64,000 nucleotides of DNA from an uncultured Saprospiraceae bacterium (GTDB lineage Bacteria > Bacteroidota > Bacteroidia > Chitinophagales > Saprospiraceae). A program made the position numbers and the translations under genes. The DNA lies in assembly GCA_943788055.1 (NCBI GenBank), contig CALSOU010000004.1, positions 301,881 to 365,880 on the forward strand, written 5' to 3'. Below are positions 9,614 through 18,079 of this stretch, piece by piece (the stretch's first letter is position 1; each line of letters starts with the position of its first letter). A model generated the notes under the pieces. The model searched no databases. It had not been told where the DNA came from and saw only the letters and a list, made by a program, of their open reading frames with translations.

Positions 9614-10702
9614 ATGGAGAAGATTATCGAGTTACTAAAACATAATATTGTACAAATTGCTACGCCATATAGTACAGGGACGGGTTTCTATCTTTCTGAT
9701 TTTGACTTAATAGTAACCAATGAGCATGTTGTTAGGGATAATGCTTCAGTTGTGCTGAAGGGTGCGGGCTTTAAGAAACAGCTGGTAGATGTCTTGTTTC
9801 TAGATCCAAAACATGATCTTGCGTTTATTGCGCCTCCAGAAGACCACGATTTAACACATCTACAACTCAATAGCGAAGAAGAACTATCACAGGGTCAAGG
9901 AGCTATGGCAGTTGGACATCCTTTTGGTCTCAATTTTACAGCTACTCAAGGTATAATCTCTAATTTACTTCAAGAGAATAAAGGGGTACGCTATATTCAG
10001 CACGATGCAGCATTGAATCCAGGGAATAGTGGCGGACCATTGGTTAATCGCTCTGGCGAAGTAATAGGTGTAAATACTTTTGTTATGCAAAAAGGCCATA
10101 GTATTGGTTTTGCACTACCGGCTAGTTATTTGGCTGAGGCGATTTCTGAGTTTCGTAAGTTAGGAAATGACCAGACTAAAGCTGTTAGATGCACTTCTTG
10201 TAGTAATACCGTTGTCGAAGATCATGCGTCATCTAGTTACTGTCCATTTTGCGGAAGCAAGATTATAAGATTAGCACACATAGAACCTTATGAGCCATCC
10301 GGTGCTGGAGAATTGATAGAAAAAGTACTTGAATATTTAGGATTTGAAGTAGCGCTGCAACGCAAGGGTCCTAGTGCTTGGCAGGTAACAGAGGGTAGTG
10401 CAAAGATAGAGATCAATTACAATAAGCTTTCTGGCATGATTGTGGGAGATGCAATACTCTGTCACCTACCAAAATCAGGAATTCAAGAAATTTATCAGTA
10501 TTTACTGCAGCAGAATAACAATTTGAACAGTCTAACTTTTAGCGTTCAAGAAAATAGTATCGTTCTTTCGCTAGTCATTCATGAAGAGTATCTTAACGAA
10601 GACTCCTCAAAAACGCTTTTTCAATACATTTTTGAGAAGGCAGATCACTATGATGATATTTTGATTGATGATTTCGGCGGTATTACGCTAGACAACAATT
10701 AG
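9614..10702 (+). CDS. Trypsin-like serine protease with zinc ribbon and YbjN-like C-terminal domain
   Basis: An HtrA/trypsin-fold protease occupies residues 1-180 with an intact triad: His38 (TNEHVV), Asp68 (KHDLAFI) and Ser139 (NPGNSGGP). A zinc ribbon follows at about 190-218 (CTSC then CPFC). The C-terminal 125 residues resemble YbjN/type III chaperone-like domains and match part of the upstream protein. There is no signal peptide and no PDZ domain, both unusual for HtrA relatives, so it probably works in the cytoplasm. The ATG at 9614 is preferred over the TTG at 9608. It likely forms a functional pair with the preceding gene; the target is unknown. Confidence 0.85.
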   Translation: MEKIIELLKHNIVQIATPYSTGTGFYLSDFDLIVTNEHVVRDNASVVLKGAGFKKQLVDVLFLDPKHDLAFIAPPEDHDLTHLQLNSEEELSQGQGAMAVGHPFGLNFTATQGIISNLLQENKGVRYIQHDAALNPGNSGGPLVNRSGEVIGVNTFVMQKGHSIGFALPASYLAEAISEFRKLGNDQTKAVRCTSCSNTVVEDHASSSYCPFCGSKIIRLAHIEPYEPSGAGELIEKVLEYLGFEVALQRKGPSAWQVTEGSAKIEINYNKLSGMIVGDAILCHLPKSGIQEIYQYLLQQNNNLNSLTFSVQENSIVLSLVIHEEYLNEDSSKTLFQYIFEKADHYDDILIDDFGGITLDNN

Positions 10703-10968
10703 TGTAAATAATTCCATGATTTTTTGCTATAATACTTTTTAGAACACCATTTAAATAGTGTCTTCGAAACCAGAAATATTGACATACCTGCAGTGATGAA
10801 GGCATTATAGCAAGAAGTTATGCTAGATTTACAATAAATTTTGACCAGAAAAGTGAAAATTCTAGTAAAGGATTCTATCTTTATCTGTCTGTAAGAGAAA
10901 TAAAATAGTTTATAATAAGTTTTAATTGTTGATTAAACCTTAGAACAAAATCCCTAATCTGAAAGATT

Positions 10969-12019
10969 ATGACGAATCGTATACTTAAAATTTTTGTTTT
11001 TGTCCTGTTTCTAGGAGGTACCTCTAGTTTGATGGCTCAAGACATTCATTTTTCCCAATTCTATATGTCACCCTTGAATCTTAACCCAGCTTTGACAGGG
11101 GTTATGAATTGTAATACAAGGATGATAGCCAATTATCGAAACCAGTGGGCGACTTCTTTGAAGTCAAGCGCATATAATACATATTCTGCAAGTTATGATC
11201 AGAAAGTACCTGTAGGTAGATCTGATTATTTCGGAATCGGAGGGAATCTCTACGGAGATGTTGCCGGTGAAACTAGATTTGGAACAACCCAAGGAAGATT
11301 AGCTCTTTCTTATAGTAAGAAAATGGGTGGTTATAGAAAAAAGGCTCACTATTTAGTTATTGGTGCCGACGGAGGTTTTGCCCAAAGAAGAATTGATCCT
11401 AATAATACCCGATATCCAAATCAACACGATGGAGACGGTGGATTCGATTCTACAATAGGTGGAGAAATTATTGATCAGAATAGTTTCTTGTACCCAGATG
11501 TTTCAGCTGGATTACTATGGTTTAGTGTTTTTGATCAATACAACAATTTCTACGTAGGATTGGCAATGGCACACTTGAATCAGGCGAATCAATCATTCTA
11601 CGATGATGTATTTGATCCTTTGTATTCTAAATTTACTTTACCACGCTGGTGGTCAGTTCAGTTCGACACCGAAGATTTCAGTTCTTCCAGGATTCGTTTT
11701 CTTTGCTCAAGGACCGCACAGACAATTTAACTTTGGTACTAGCTTGAGATTCAACTTAGGAAATAGTAGATTGAGTACACAATCCTTCCAGATTGGATCT
11801 TGGTACAGAATAGGTACAAACTTTGAAGGTAACTTGCATAGTGATGCATTGATCCTGTCAACAAGATTTAACTATGAGTATTTCAATTTGGGATTCTCAT
11901 ATGATGTTACTGTTTCTGGATATAGAGAGGCAAACTTTGGAAGCGGTGCTTTCGAATTCTCTCTGGGATACGATATATGTGGACCGGAAAATAGAGGTGT
12001 CTACTGTCCTAAATTCTAA
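10969..12019 (+). CDS. PorP/SprF-family type IX secretion membrane protein (reading frame broken)
   Basis: A signal peptide (IFVFVLFLGGTSSLMAQ) is followed by the family hallmark HFSQFYMSPLNLNPALTG and NYRNQW. These proteins are outer-membrane beta-barrels linked to type IX secretion and gliding. The first frame runs to 11730 but loses homology after about 11640, while the +1 frame continues from YHAGGQFSSTPK to the normal end at 12019. One extra T in the TTT run near 11633 would explain the break. Full length would be about 350 aa. It is a paralogue of the porP at 36.9 kb; a strong terminator hairpin follows. Confidence 0.85.
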
Positions 12020-12038
12020 GACAACATAAACGATATAT

Positions 12039-12080
12039 AATTCCTCTTGTTTCAATAAAACAAGAGGAATTCTTGTTTTA
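12039..12080 (+). terminator. Rho-independent terminator after the porP/sprF paralogue
   Basis: A perfect 14-bp stem (12039-12052 with 12058-12071, containing CCTCTTGTTT) with a 5-base loop is followed by a T-rich tail. Confidence 0.85.
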
Positions 12081-12372
12081 GGAAGATAATAACGGCTTTG
12101 TTTAGAAAAATACCTATCTAAAATCGATATTTGTGCTTTCAAAACTGATGTAGGGGATTATCATTAGTGTTGTTAAGAATATGACCTTTGTAAATTCCCT
12201 ATTCATTCTACAAGTTTATGATCTTGCAGAAATCGTGTTTTGATAGTGAGACGAACGATGATAAGTTGCAAATCATGTTATGACTAAGCTCGTCATTTGT
12301 CAAAAAATACTACTTTATCTTGATTAAAGAACTAAGGTCGACGTCATAAAGAAGTACTCAAAAAAAGTAAGC
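12081..12372. other. Intergenic region before bactofilin
   Basis: No coding frame is seen. A TTTG at 12296-12299 lies 17 bases before a weak -7-like TATCTTGA (12317-12324), which may drive the bactofilin cluster. Confidence 0.35.
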
Positions 12373-12798
12373 ATGTTTGGTAAAAAAGATAATGATATGG
12401 CAAAGCAAAATGGTGTTCCAACTTCAGGATTGAGTTCAATAAACACATTGTCTCAGGGAACTAGCGTGAAAGGTACCATTCAGGCGGATACTGATATTCG
12501 AGTTGATGGTACATTAACCGGAACTCTTAATTGTAAAGGTAAAGTGATTGTAGGTCCAACAGGATTACTTGATGGCACAATAAATTGCGCTAATGCAGTA
12601 ATTGAAGGTACCATTAAAGGACAATTGACCGTAAAGGATCAATTACATGTTAAGCAGACTGCTAAAATCAATGGTGAAATCGTAACTGGCAAACTAATTG
12701 TGCAATCAGGAGCAGTCTTCAATGTGAAGTGTCAAATGGGCGGACAAGTGCTGTCAGATTTCAACAGAAAAGCTAAATCAGGAGCAATTGCTTCCTAA
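12373..12798 (+). CDS. Bactofilin (polymer-forming cytoskeletal protein)
   Basis: 141 aa. The central domain is a right-handed beta-helix built of short repeats (VKGTIQADTDIRVDGTLTG, CKGKVIVGPTG, ANAVIEGTIKG, VKDQLHVKQTAKINGEI), flanked by unstructured ends. Bactofilins polymerise without nucleotide and scaffold cell-shape or envelope factors at the membrane. A hydrophilic N terminus of about 30 residues precedes the helix. It overlaps the next gene by 11 bases, so it heads a tight four-gene cluster. In other Bacteroidetes a bactofilin gene often stands before the F0 genes. Confidence 0.92.
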   Translation: MFGKKDNDMAKQNGVPTSGLSSINTLSQGTSVKGTIQADTDIRVDGTLTGTLNCKGKVIVGPTGLLDGTINCANAVIEGTIKGQLTVKDQLHVKQTAKINGEIVTGKLIVQSGAVFNVKCQMGGQVLSDFNRKAKSGAIAS

Positions 12799-13006
12799 GA
12801 AGTCCAAGAAGAAAGGTCAGAAGTCAAACCAATATATGCGTTATGCAGGGATGGCTACGACCATGTTTATTGCTATGTACGTAGCTTTTTGGTTAGGAAG
12901 TAAAATAGATCAATATATAGGAAACAATCAAGCGTATTTCGGGTTGCTTTTTCTTGTTTGCACATTGGGAGCATATCTTTACAAATTAGTCAAGAATCTC
13001 AGTTAG
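12788..13006 (+). CDS. AtpZ-like (F0F1 ATPase gene 1) two-helix membrane protein
   Basis: 72 aa with a lysine-rich N terminus and two membrane helices (TTMFIAMYVAFWLGSKID and FGLLFLVCTLGAYLYKLV). The loop around GSKIDQYIG matches the AtpZ family, small assembly or ion-handling partners of the ATP synthase rotor. No ATG precedes the lysine-rich segment; the start is either the TTG at 12788, inside the bactofilin gene, or the ATG at 12836 with a shorter tail. It is followed after 6 bases by an AtpI-like gene. Confidence 0.75.
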   Translation: MLPKKSKKKGQKSNQYMRYAGMATTMFIAMYVAFWLGSKIDQYIGNNQAYFGLLFLVCTLGAYLYKLVKNLS

Positions 13007-13012
13007 ATTATC

Positions 13013-13412
13013 TTGTCTCTCATAAATCAACTACCATTGAAACTAAACTTCTTTAGCCAACTGATATTATCGACTTGCGTTTCAATACTTGTAGCTTTTA
13101 TATTTCATAAATGGCTATTGGAAGTCGACCACATTGCTTTTCTGCTGGTTTCTATTGGTTTCTTTACGTTTCTTGCAGCGGTGGTTCATCAGCTTGCATT
13201 TCAAGCTACGAAAAGTAACAATAAATACACTTTCTCTAGACTGACGATGGGTGTGACGTTTTTTTAAGATGTTGCTAGTTGTTCTGCTAGTTGCGATATA
13301 TAGATTGAAATTTAGTACAGATAACATTGATTTTATCTGGCCATTTCTTTTGATCTACCTTATTTTTACAATTCTAGAAACAAGATTTTTACTTAAATTG
13401 GCTAAAGCATGA
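13013..13412 (+). CDS. AtpI-like four-helix membrane protein (frame broken in a T7 run)
   Basis: As read, the frame stops at 13267 after MGVTFF. Removing one T from the T7 run at 13259-13265 continues it through FKMLLVVLLVAIYRLKF to a TGA at 13410-13412. That stop overlaps the next gene's ATG (13409) as ATGA, strong support for the restored frame. The protein would be about 132 aa with four membrane helices, matching AtpI in size and topology. The sequence itself is not diagnostic; the call rests on topology and on the AtpZ-like neighbour. Start codons available are TTG (13013), ATC or ATT. Confidence 0.6.
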
Positions 13413-13912
13413 TTCCATCTACAATCGATTATAAGATCACCAGCTATTATGACAATGAAGTTCACTTTACCGAAAGTGATCTAAATGACTTTAGAGTTCT
13501 TCAAAGAGTTGAAGATATCATCAAGTTCCTCTTTAATGGTAAAGTATATGACGCCAAAATACTTACGATAGACGATTCGTGTAAGCAACTTAAGGTCGAA
13601 TTGAATAATCAAGTGATTGATTTGACATTGCGTGATAATCTTGATCAACTTGTTGATGAAATGGGACTAAGTGACATTTCAGAAGAGGGAGGTGGTGAAA
13701 TCCATTCGCCTATGCCAGGACTAGTCCTAAATTGTATAGTTGAAGAAGGGCAAACTGTTTCAAAAGGAGATCCGCTTCTAGTTCTTGAAGCCATGAAAAT
13801 GGAAAACTTAATACAAGCAACAGCTGATGGAATTGTTGCCAAAATCCACTGCAGTAAATCTGATTCTGTAAATAAAGGGGATCTTCTAATTTCTATTACT
13901 ACCGAAGCCTAA
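13409..13912 (+). CDS. Biotin carboxyl carrier protein (acyl-CoA carboxylase subunit)
   Basis: 167 aa. The C-terminal 75 residues form a biotinyl/lipoyl domain: SPMPGLVLNCIVEEGQ, then the biotin motif EAMKMEN with Lys130 as the attachment site, then VNKGDLLI. The N-terminal 90 residues match the leading domain of Bacteroidetes stand-alone carriers. It ferries carboxyl groups between the carboxylase and carboxyltransferase subunits of an acetyl- or propionyl-CoA carboxylase. Its ATG overlaps the previous stop, so translation is probably coupled. Its 3' end overlaps the convergent ybjQ by 14 bases. Confidence 0.88.
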   Translation: MIPSTIDYKITSYYDNEVHFTESDLNDFRVLQRVEDIIKFLFNGKVYDAKILTIDDSCKQLKVELNNQVIDLTLRDNLDQLVDEMGLSDISEEGGGEIHSPMPGLVLNCIVEEGQTVSKGDPLLVLEAMKMENLIQATADGIVAKIHCSKSDSVNKGDLLISITTEA

Positions 13913-14213
13913 CAGCTGTGCCATAAGCCAAAATTTCTGATGCACCAGCCATAACGGTTGATGAGGCAAGACGTATGTTAACTACTGCGTCAGCACCTAA
14001 GTCTTCAGCATCGTCAATCATTCGTTGCATGGCTTGCTCTCTTGCAAAAGCTTGTAATTCTGTATAAGCTGATATCTCACCACCAATAAGATTTTTCAAG
14101 CCTGAAATCATATCACGACCAACATTTCTCGCTCTTACTGTACTACCTCTTGCTATCCCCACAATAGCTGTAATTTCTCTTCCTGGAATAGTTTCTGTTG
14201 TGGTTAAAATCAT
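13899..14213 (-). CDS. ybjQ: YbjQ/UPF0145 family protein
   Basis: 104 aa, full length for the family. Diagnostic segments are TTTETIPGREI, GIARGSTVRARN and the C-terminal LGADAVVNIRL. Family members form pentamers and are annotated as putative heavy-metal-binding proteins; the function is not established. It is convergent with, and overlaps, the biotin carrier gene, and lies 31 bases downstream of sprE on the same strand, so it may be co-transcribed with it. Confidence 0.9.
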   Translation of the reverse strand: MILTTTETIPGREITAIVGIARGSTVRARNVGRDMISGLKNLIGGEISAYTELQAFAREQAMQRMIDDAEDLGADAVVNIRLASSTVMAGASEILAYGTAVRLR

Positions 14214-14244
14214 AGCTTTAAGTTAGTTTAGTTAGATAGGTAAG

Positions 14245-17079
14245 TTAGAGATAATTCTCGTTGAAGAAAACTTCATACTCTTTTATGCTTTTCTTTTTCA
14301 TGATTTCTCTGAAGTTCTGCTGAGTAATTGGAAAAACCTCATAGTTAACTTTAGGCTCCATGAATTCCTTCTTCTGTCGAGTGATCTCTTTGTAGTATTT
14401 CATTGCATCCGCCTTGTCCTTAAATTTACGGAGTAAAACAGTCTGCACATTATTGTCTTTGTTCAAGGTGCTACTAGATACCTTAATGCGTTCTACACTA
14501 TGATACTTTCTATTATAATTACTAATGCTAATTTTAGCTGAATTAAGATCATTACCGTTCTTACTGTTAATGACGACTATCACGTAATGGAGTTTGTCAT
14601 CAGCAAGAGCAAAATCCGCTAAAGCTTCATTTTCGTCGATTGCGATGAAGGCTTCTTGATCACCTTTAAGGAATCGTAGTATTTCTTTCGCCCTAGTTTG
14701 CTCTGGTGTATTTGGATACGTAGCAATCATTTTCTTAAGTGCCGACATGTAGGCATCTGAACCTTCGAGTGACCCTGTGGCCATTGCACCAAGTAAGGCA
14801 TACTTGCTTGCAAATAGATTTTCTGGATATTTTTCCTTTGCTTCTGATTCTCGAAGTAAAACTTCTTGGAACTGCCCTTGCTCAAAAAGCGTATATGTCT
14901 CATTATACGAATTCTCTTGAATCTTCGTCTCTTTTAAGAAGTTGTCGACATAAGTAGGATCAGTCAGTGCCAATGTATATTTCTCTTCTGGATACTTTGT
15001 CTTTAATTGATTCAGATAATATTGTGCTCCCGGTTGATCGTCAATATCATTATGTGATAAATAGAGATAATACAAAGCATCTGGTTCTTTCTCGGAGCCA
15101 GGAAATCTTTCTTGAAGTGACTTATGAGCGTCAATAGACTTAGGGTAATTCTGAATTCGTTCACGGAAGAGTACTCCTAATTCAAATAATGCGCCACGAA
15201 TTTTCGATTTGGATTGTGCTAAAGCATTTTCAGTCATCGGCACATTCTTTAATATTTCCTGAATTTCGTCTTCCGTTAGACTGAGATCATCACCAGCGTC
15301 GAAATCATCAATCGCAATATCACCACTTGATTTATTGGATCTTCGCCAATCATCCTCAAGAAGTCGACTTCCCCAAACCTTAGCAAAATCAAATTTACCT
15401 TGTTCTTTCTTTACATCATCATATGCAAAGAATGTCGTAAGTCTTGTTCCCAATCTATTGGCTGGTATACTTCTGATATTACTAGTTGGTAGATCGTCGT
15501 CGTCTTCCTTAGCTTTGGCTTCTGCAAGTAGTTGCTCTTTTTTTAGCTTATTAGCTAACTCTGCCTGCTCTTCGGGCGTCATTTTTGATATTCGAATCAA
15601 ACTGTCCTGCAATTCAATTGTGAGAATATTCTCAGCGATGGCCGTTAGATTTTTGCTAAATGCTTCAACTTCGAAAAACCTAGAATCAGCTTTTGGTATT
15701 ACGGTTGAAGTACTATCGTAATAGTTCTTCGACATAACGTAGTCCTCGCGATCATAAAATATATTAGCAAGGATGTAGTATGATTCTACAAGTTGAACAT
15801 CGTTTCCGCTGTTATACTTGATTGATTTTCTAAAATTGGGAATTGCTTCTTCCTCATTTTTTTGCTCGTAGTAGATTTCGCCAAGCGTGTAATAAATCTG
15901 ATCCTGAAATTGATCAAATTTTTCTTCTTTAAGCATTTTTTCGAGCTTCGCTTTGACAGTAGCAATTGATTCTTCACCAGATCCCATGGAGCTTTTTAGC
16001 ATTTTTAAAGCTGCGTTGAACTCCATGATGAAGTCAGGTTTCATGTCGATTACCTTATTGAATCCTTGAAATGCGCGTTGTTTATTTCCTAGCTTTTCAT
16101 AAATCTGAGATTGGATGAAGATTAATCGAGCTCGACGTTTTTTGTTTTTCTCGATAAGAATGGCATCTTCAAGAAAATTTACAGCATCGATGTATTCCTC
16201 TTGCTTTAGTGCGCTGTATGCACGTACTACCGGAACTTCCTTAAGCACTTCGGGTTTCACTACCGCTTGCTCACCAATCTTATTCAGATAGTATTCTACT
16301 AGATTGAATTTGTCACGTTCTGCATAAGTGCGAGACAGCCATAGCAGACCTTCCGGAAATGCAGATTGATGTTTAAAAAGTCCTGACTTACCTCGATCAA
16401 TTTCCGTTGTATTTTCAAGTCGCTTTGCTTCTGCAGCAGCTTGCTCTTCAGCAAACTTTTCGTTCTCAAGTTTAGCTTCTCTTTCAGCCTTGGTTTCTCT
16501 CTTTTTTTTCTTTTTCTTTTTTTTCTTCTTTCTTCTAGGCTTCTTTTTTTTCTTTTTCTTCTTTTTGCTCGTCGATTTCTTTTTTCTTGACTTCTTCTTT
16601 TTCTTTACACTGCGACTTTTTCTTCTTGTATTACTCGGATCAAACTCCTCGATAAAGTACTCAAAGGTTTCTTCAGCCGTTTCATAATCTTGTAGATAAT
16701 ACTGTGCTTTGCCCAACATGATATAGCAGTCATCCACCCACTGAGAGGGTTCGTGCACAGTTGCAACAATTGAAACCTTTTCAATCGCTTTATTCATATC
16801 TTCTGCGACTGTTTCCGGTTTGTTGGTTGCAGTTTCTACATAAATTGGTAAGATCTCGTTGTAGTTATCTTGATGTTGCTCTCGTAAACTTTCGATCGAT
16901 GCAACAACAAGCTCATTGGCATTGAAGTAGCCGTTATAGTGAGCTGTCGTATTATGGTAAAATTTACCAAGCTTCGATACCTCACCTTTCTTCTTTTGGG
17001 AAACACATGAAACCAAAAAAAAGACTACCATGACTGATAGAATTCTTGATGCCCAAAGTTTTATAAGTTGTCGATTCAT
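14245..17079 (-). CDS. sprE: SprE/PorW-type TPR lipoprotein of the type IX secretion / gliding system
   Basis: 944 aa. A lipoprotein signal ends at Cys25 (FFLVSC), after which come the family's typical opening (KLGKFYHNTTAHYNGYFNANE) and many TPR repeats (for example YYTLGEIYYEQKNEEEAIP and LLWLSRTYAERDKFNLVEYY). SprE/PorW is needed for type IX secretion and links the outer-membrane translocon to the GldKLMN core. Residues about 155-205 are an extreme basic tract, almost only lysine and arginine, inserted after the first TPR pair. The C terminus repeats KYYKEITRQ and FREIMKKKS-like elements seen in the family. It is encoded far from gldK-N, as in other genomes. Confidence 0.88.
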   Translation of the reverse strand: MNRQLIKLWASRILSVMVVFFLVSCVSQKKKGEVSKLGKFYHNTTAHYNGYFNANELVVASIESLREQHQDNYNEILPIYVETATNKPETVAEDMNKAIEKVSIVATVHEPSQWVDDCYIMLGKAQYYLQDYETAEETFEYFIEEFDPSNTRRKSRSVKKKKKSRKKKSTSKKKKKKKKKPRRKKKKKKKKKKRETKAEREAKLENEKFAEEQAAAEAKRLENTTEIDRGKSGLFKHQSAFPEGLLWLSRTYAERDKFNLVEYYLNKIGEQAVVKPEVLKEVPVVRAYSALKQEEYIDAVNFLEDAILIEKNKKRRARLIFIQSQIYEKLGNKQRAFQGFNKVIDMKPDFIMEFNAALKMLKSSMGSGEESIATVKAKLEKMLKEEKFDQFQDQIYYTLGEIYYEQKNEEEAIPNFRKSIKYNSGNDVQLVESYYILANIFYDREDYVMSKNYYDSTSTVIPKADSRFFEVEAFSKNLTAIAENILTIELQDSLIRISKMTPEEQAELANKLKKEQLLAEAKAKEDDDDLPTSNIRSIPANRLGTRLTTFFAYDDVKKEQGKFDFAKVWGSRLLEDDWRRSNKSSGDIAIDDFDAGDDLSLTEDEIQEILKNVPMTENALAQSKSKIRGALFELGVLFRERIQNYPKSIDAHKSLQERFPGSEKEPDALYYLYLSHNDIDDQPGAQYYLNQLKTKYPEEKYTLALTDPTYVDNFLKETKIQENSYNETYTLFEQGQFQEVLLRESEAKEKYPENLFASKYALLGAMATGSLEGSDAYMSALKKMIATYPNTPEQTRAKEILRFLKGDQEAFIAIDENEALADFALADDKLHYVIVVINSKNGNDLNSAKISISNYNRKYHSVERIKVSSSTLNKDNNVQTVLLRKFKDKADAMKYYKEITRQKKEFMEPKVNYEVFPITQQNFREIMKKKSIKEYEVFFNENYL

Positions 17080-18079
17080 ATAATTTTTATCCGCTTTTGG
17101 CCCTTAGCCAACAATTGAGATTAAATAGTTTCTCGTCAGGATTTAGCCATCCAAAGACTTGAACCTAGATATAACTGATTTTTCGCAAATTTATTATTAA
17201 AATCAATAGCAATACTTTGATTGAAGACAAACTTTTGAAGGTGTGTATTAGGAGAAGTTATTTTTCGCATCAATTTCTGCAAAAAAGGTACTTGTAAGTT
17301 TAGGTAGGTGACTCAAGATTGATGTATGTCGCTTGACACTTAGTCACGAATAGTTAAATGTTTTCGCACTTCATGCACCTACCTCGCCATGATTTCCGTT
17401 TTTTCAAAACCATTCGTTTAAACTTGCAGTAATTCTGGATAATATGCCGAAAACTATCTGTATTGCTGAAAAAATATGTGTATTGACATCGTATCCATTG
17501 TCTTCAAATAGCCTAGAGCTGTCTAGTTACAAGCTTAATAAGTCAAACAATGAGCCCCTTTAATATGCTTTGCTTTTAAATTCTTAGTGTTATCATTTAT
17601 GAGATTGAAAGGCTAGGCTAAAAAATAATTTAGGGATGACGCCTTACTAAGAGTTTAACTGTGCTAAAAATATGGCTTAGTTAATTATCCCTTTTGTATA
17701 TTCGGTTCATTCCTGCTATTATAGAATATTTGAGGGTATTTGATTGGCCTATTGAGTGACAATACATGCTTACTTTTAAATGACAAAAAATATTATGTTA
17801 TTCGTTTCTACCTTCTTATCTTCGCCGTTCGTCCTTTCGAAAGTGTGATAAAGGTTACTGAGAAAACAACAAATTATTTCATTTATAGCAAAGTACGAGA
17901 ATAGGTAAGATTATCTAAAGTGAGTATAATTAGTGTTTTTTATATTTTGGTTTAGCCACTGCGATTTATTGTTATTTTAAGTAAAAGTCTCGTTATGCTA
18001 ATCAAAATAATATTCTTTCTAGATGGATTAAAGTGAATGTATTGATTTAGAACTTTTTTTATTAAAAAATTGATTGCGC
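17080..18079. other. 1-kb non-coding stretch upstream of the Sus-type locus
   Basis: I see no credible gene on either strand; the sequence is AT-rich with stops in all frames. No perfect TAnnTTTG box was found near susC. No regulator gene (SusR, hybrid two-component, sigma/anti-sigma) lies here, although such genes often neighbour Sus loci. Confidence 0.45.

Noticed and set aside
16490..16687. Plus-strand open frame rich in phenylalanine and leucine
   Set aside because: It is the antisense of the poly-lysine tract in sprE (TTT/CTT runs), so the hydrophobic protein is an artefact.
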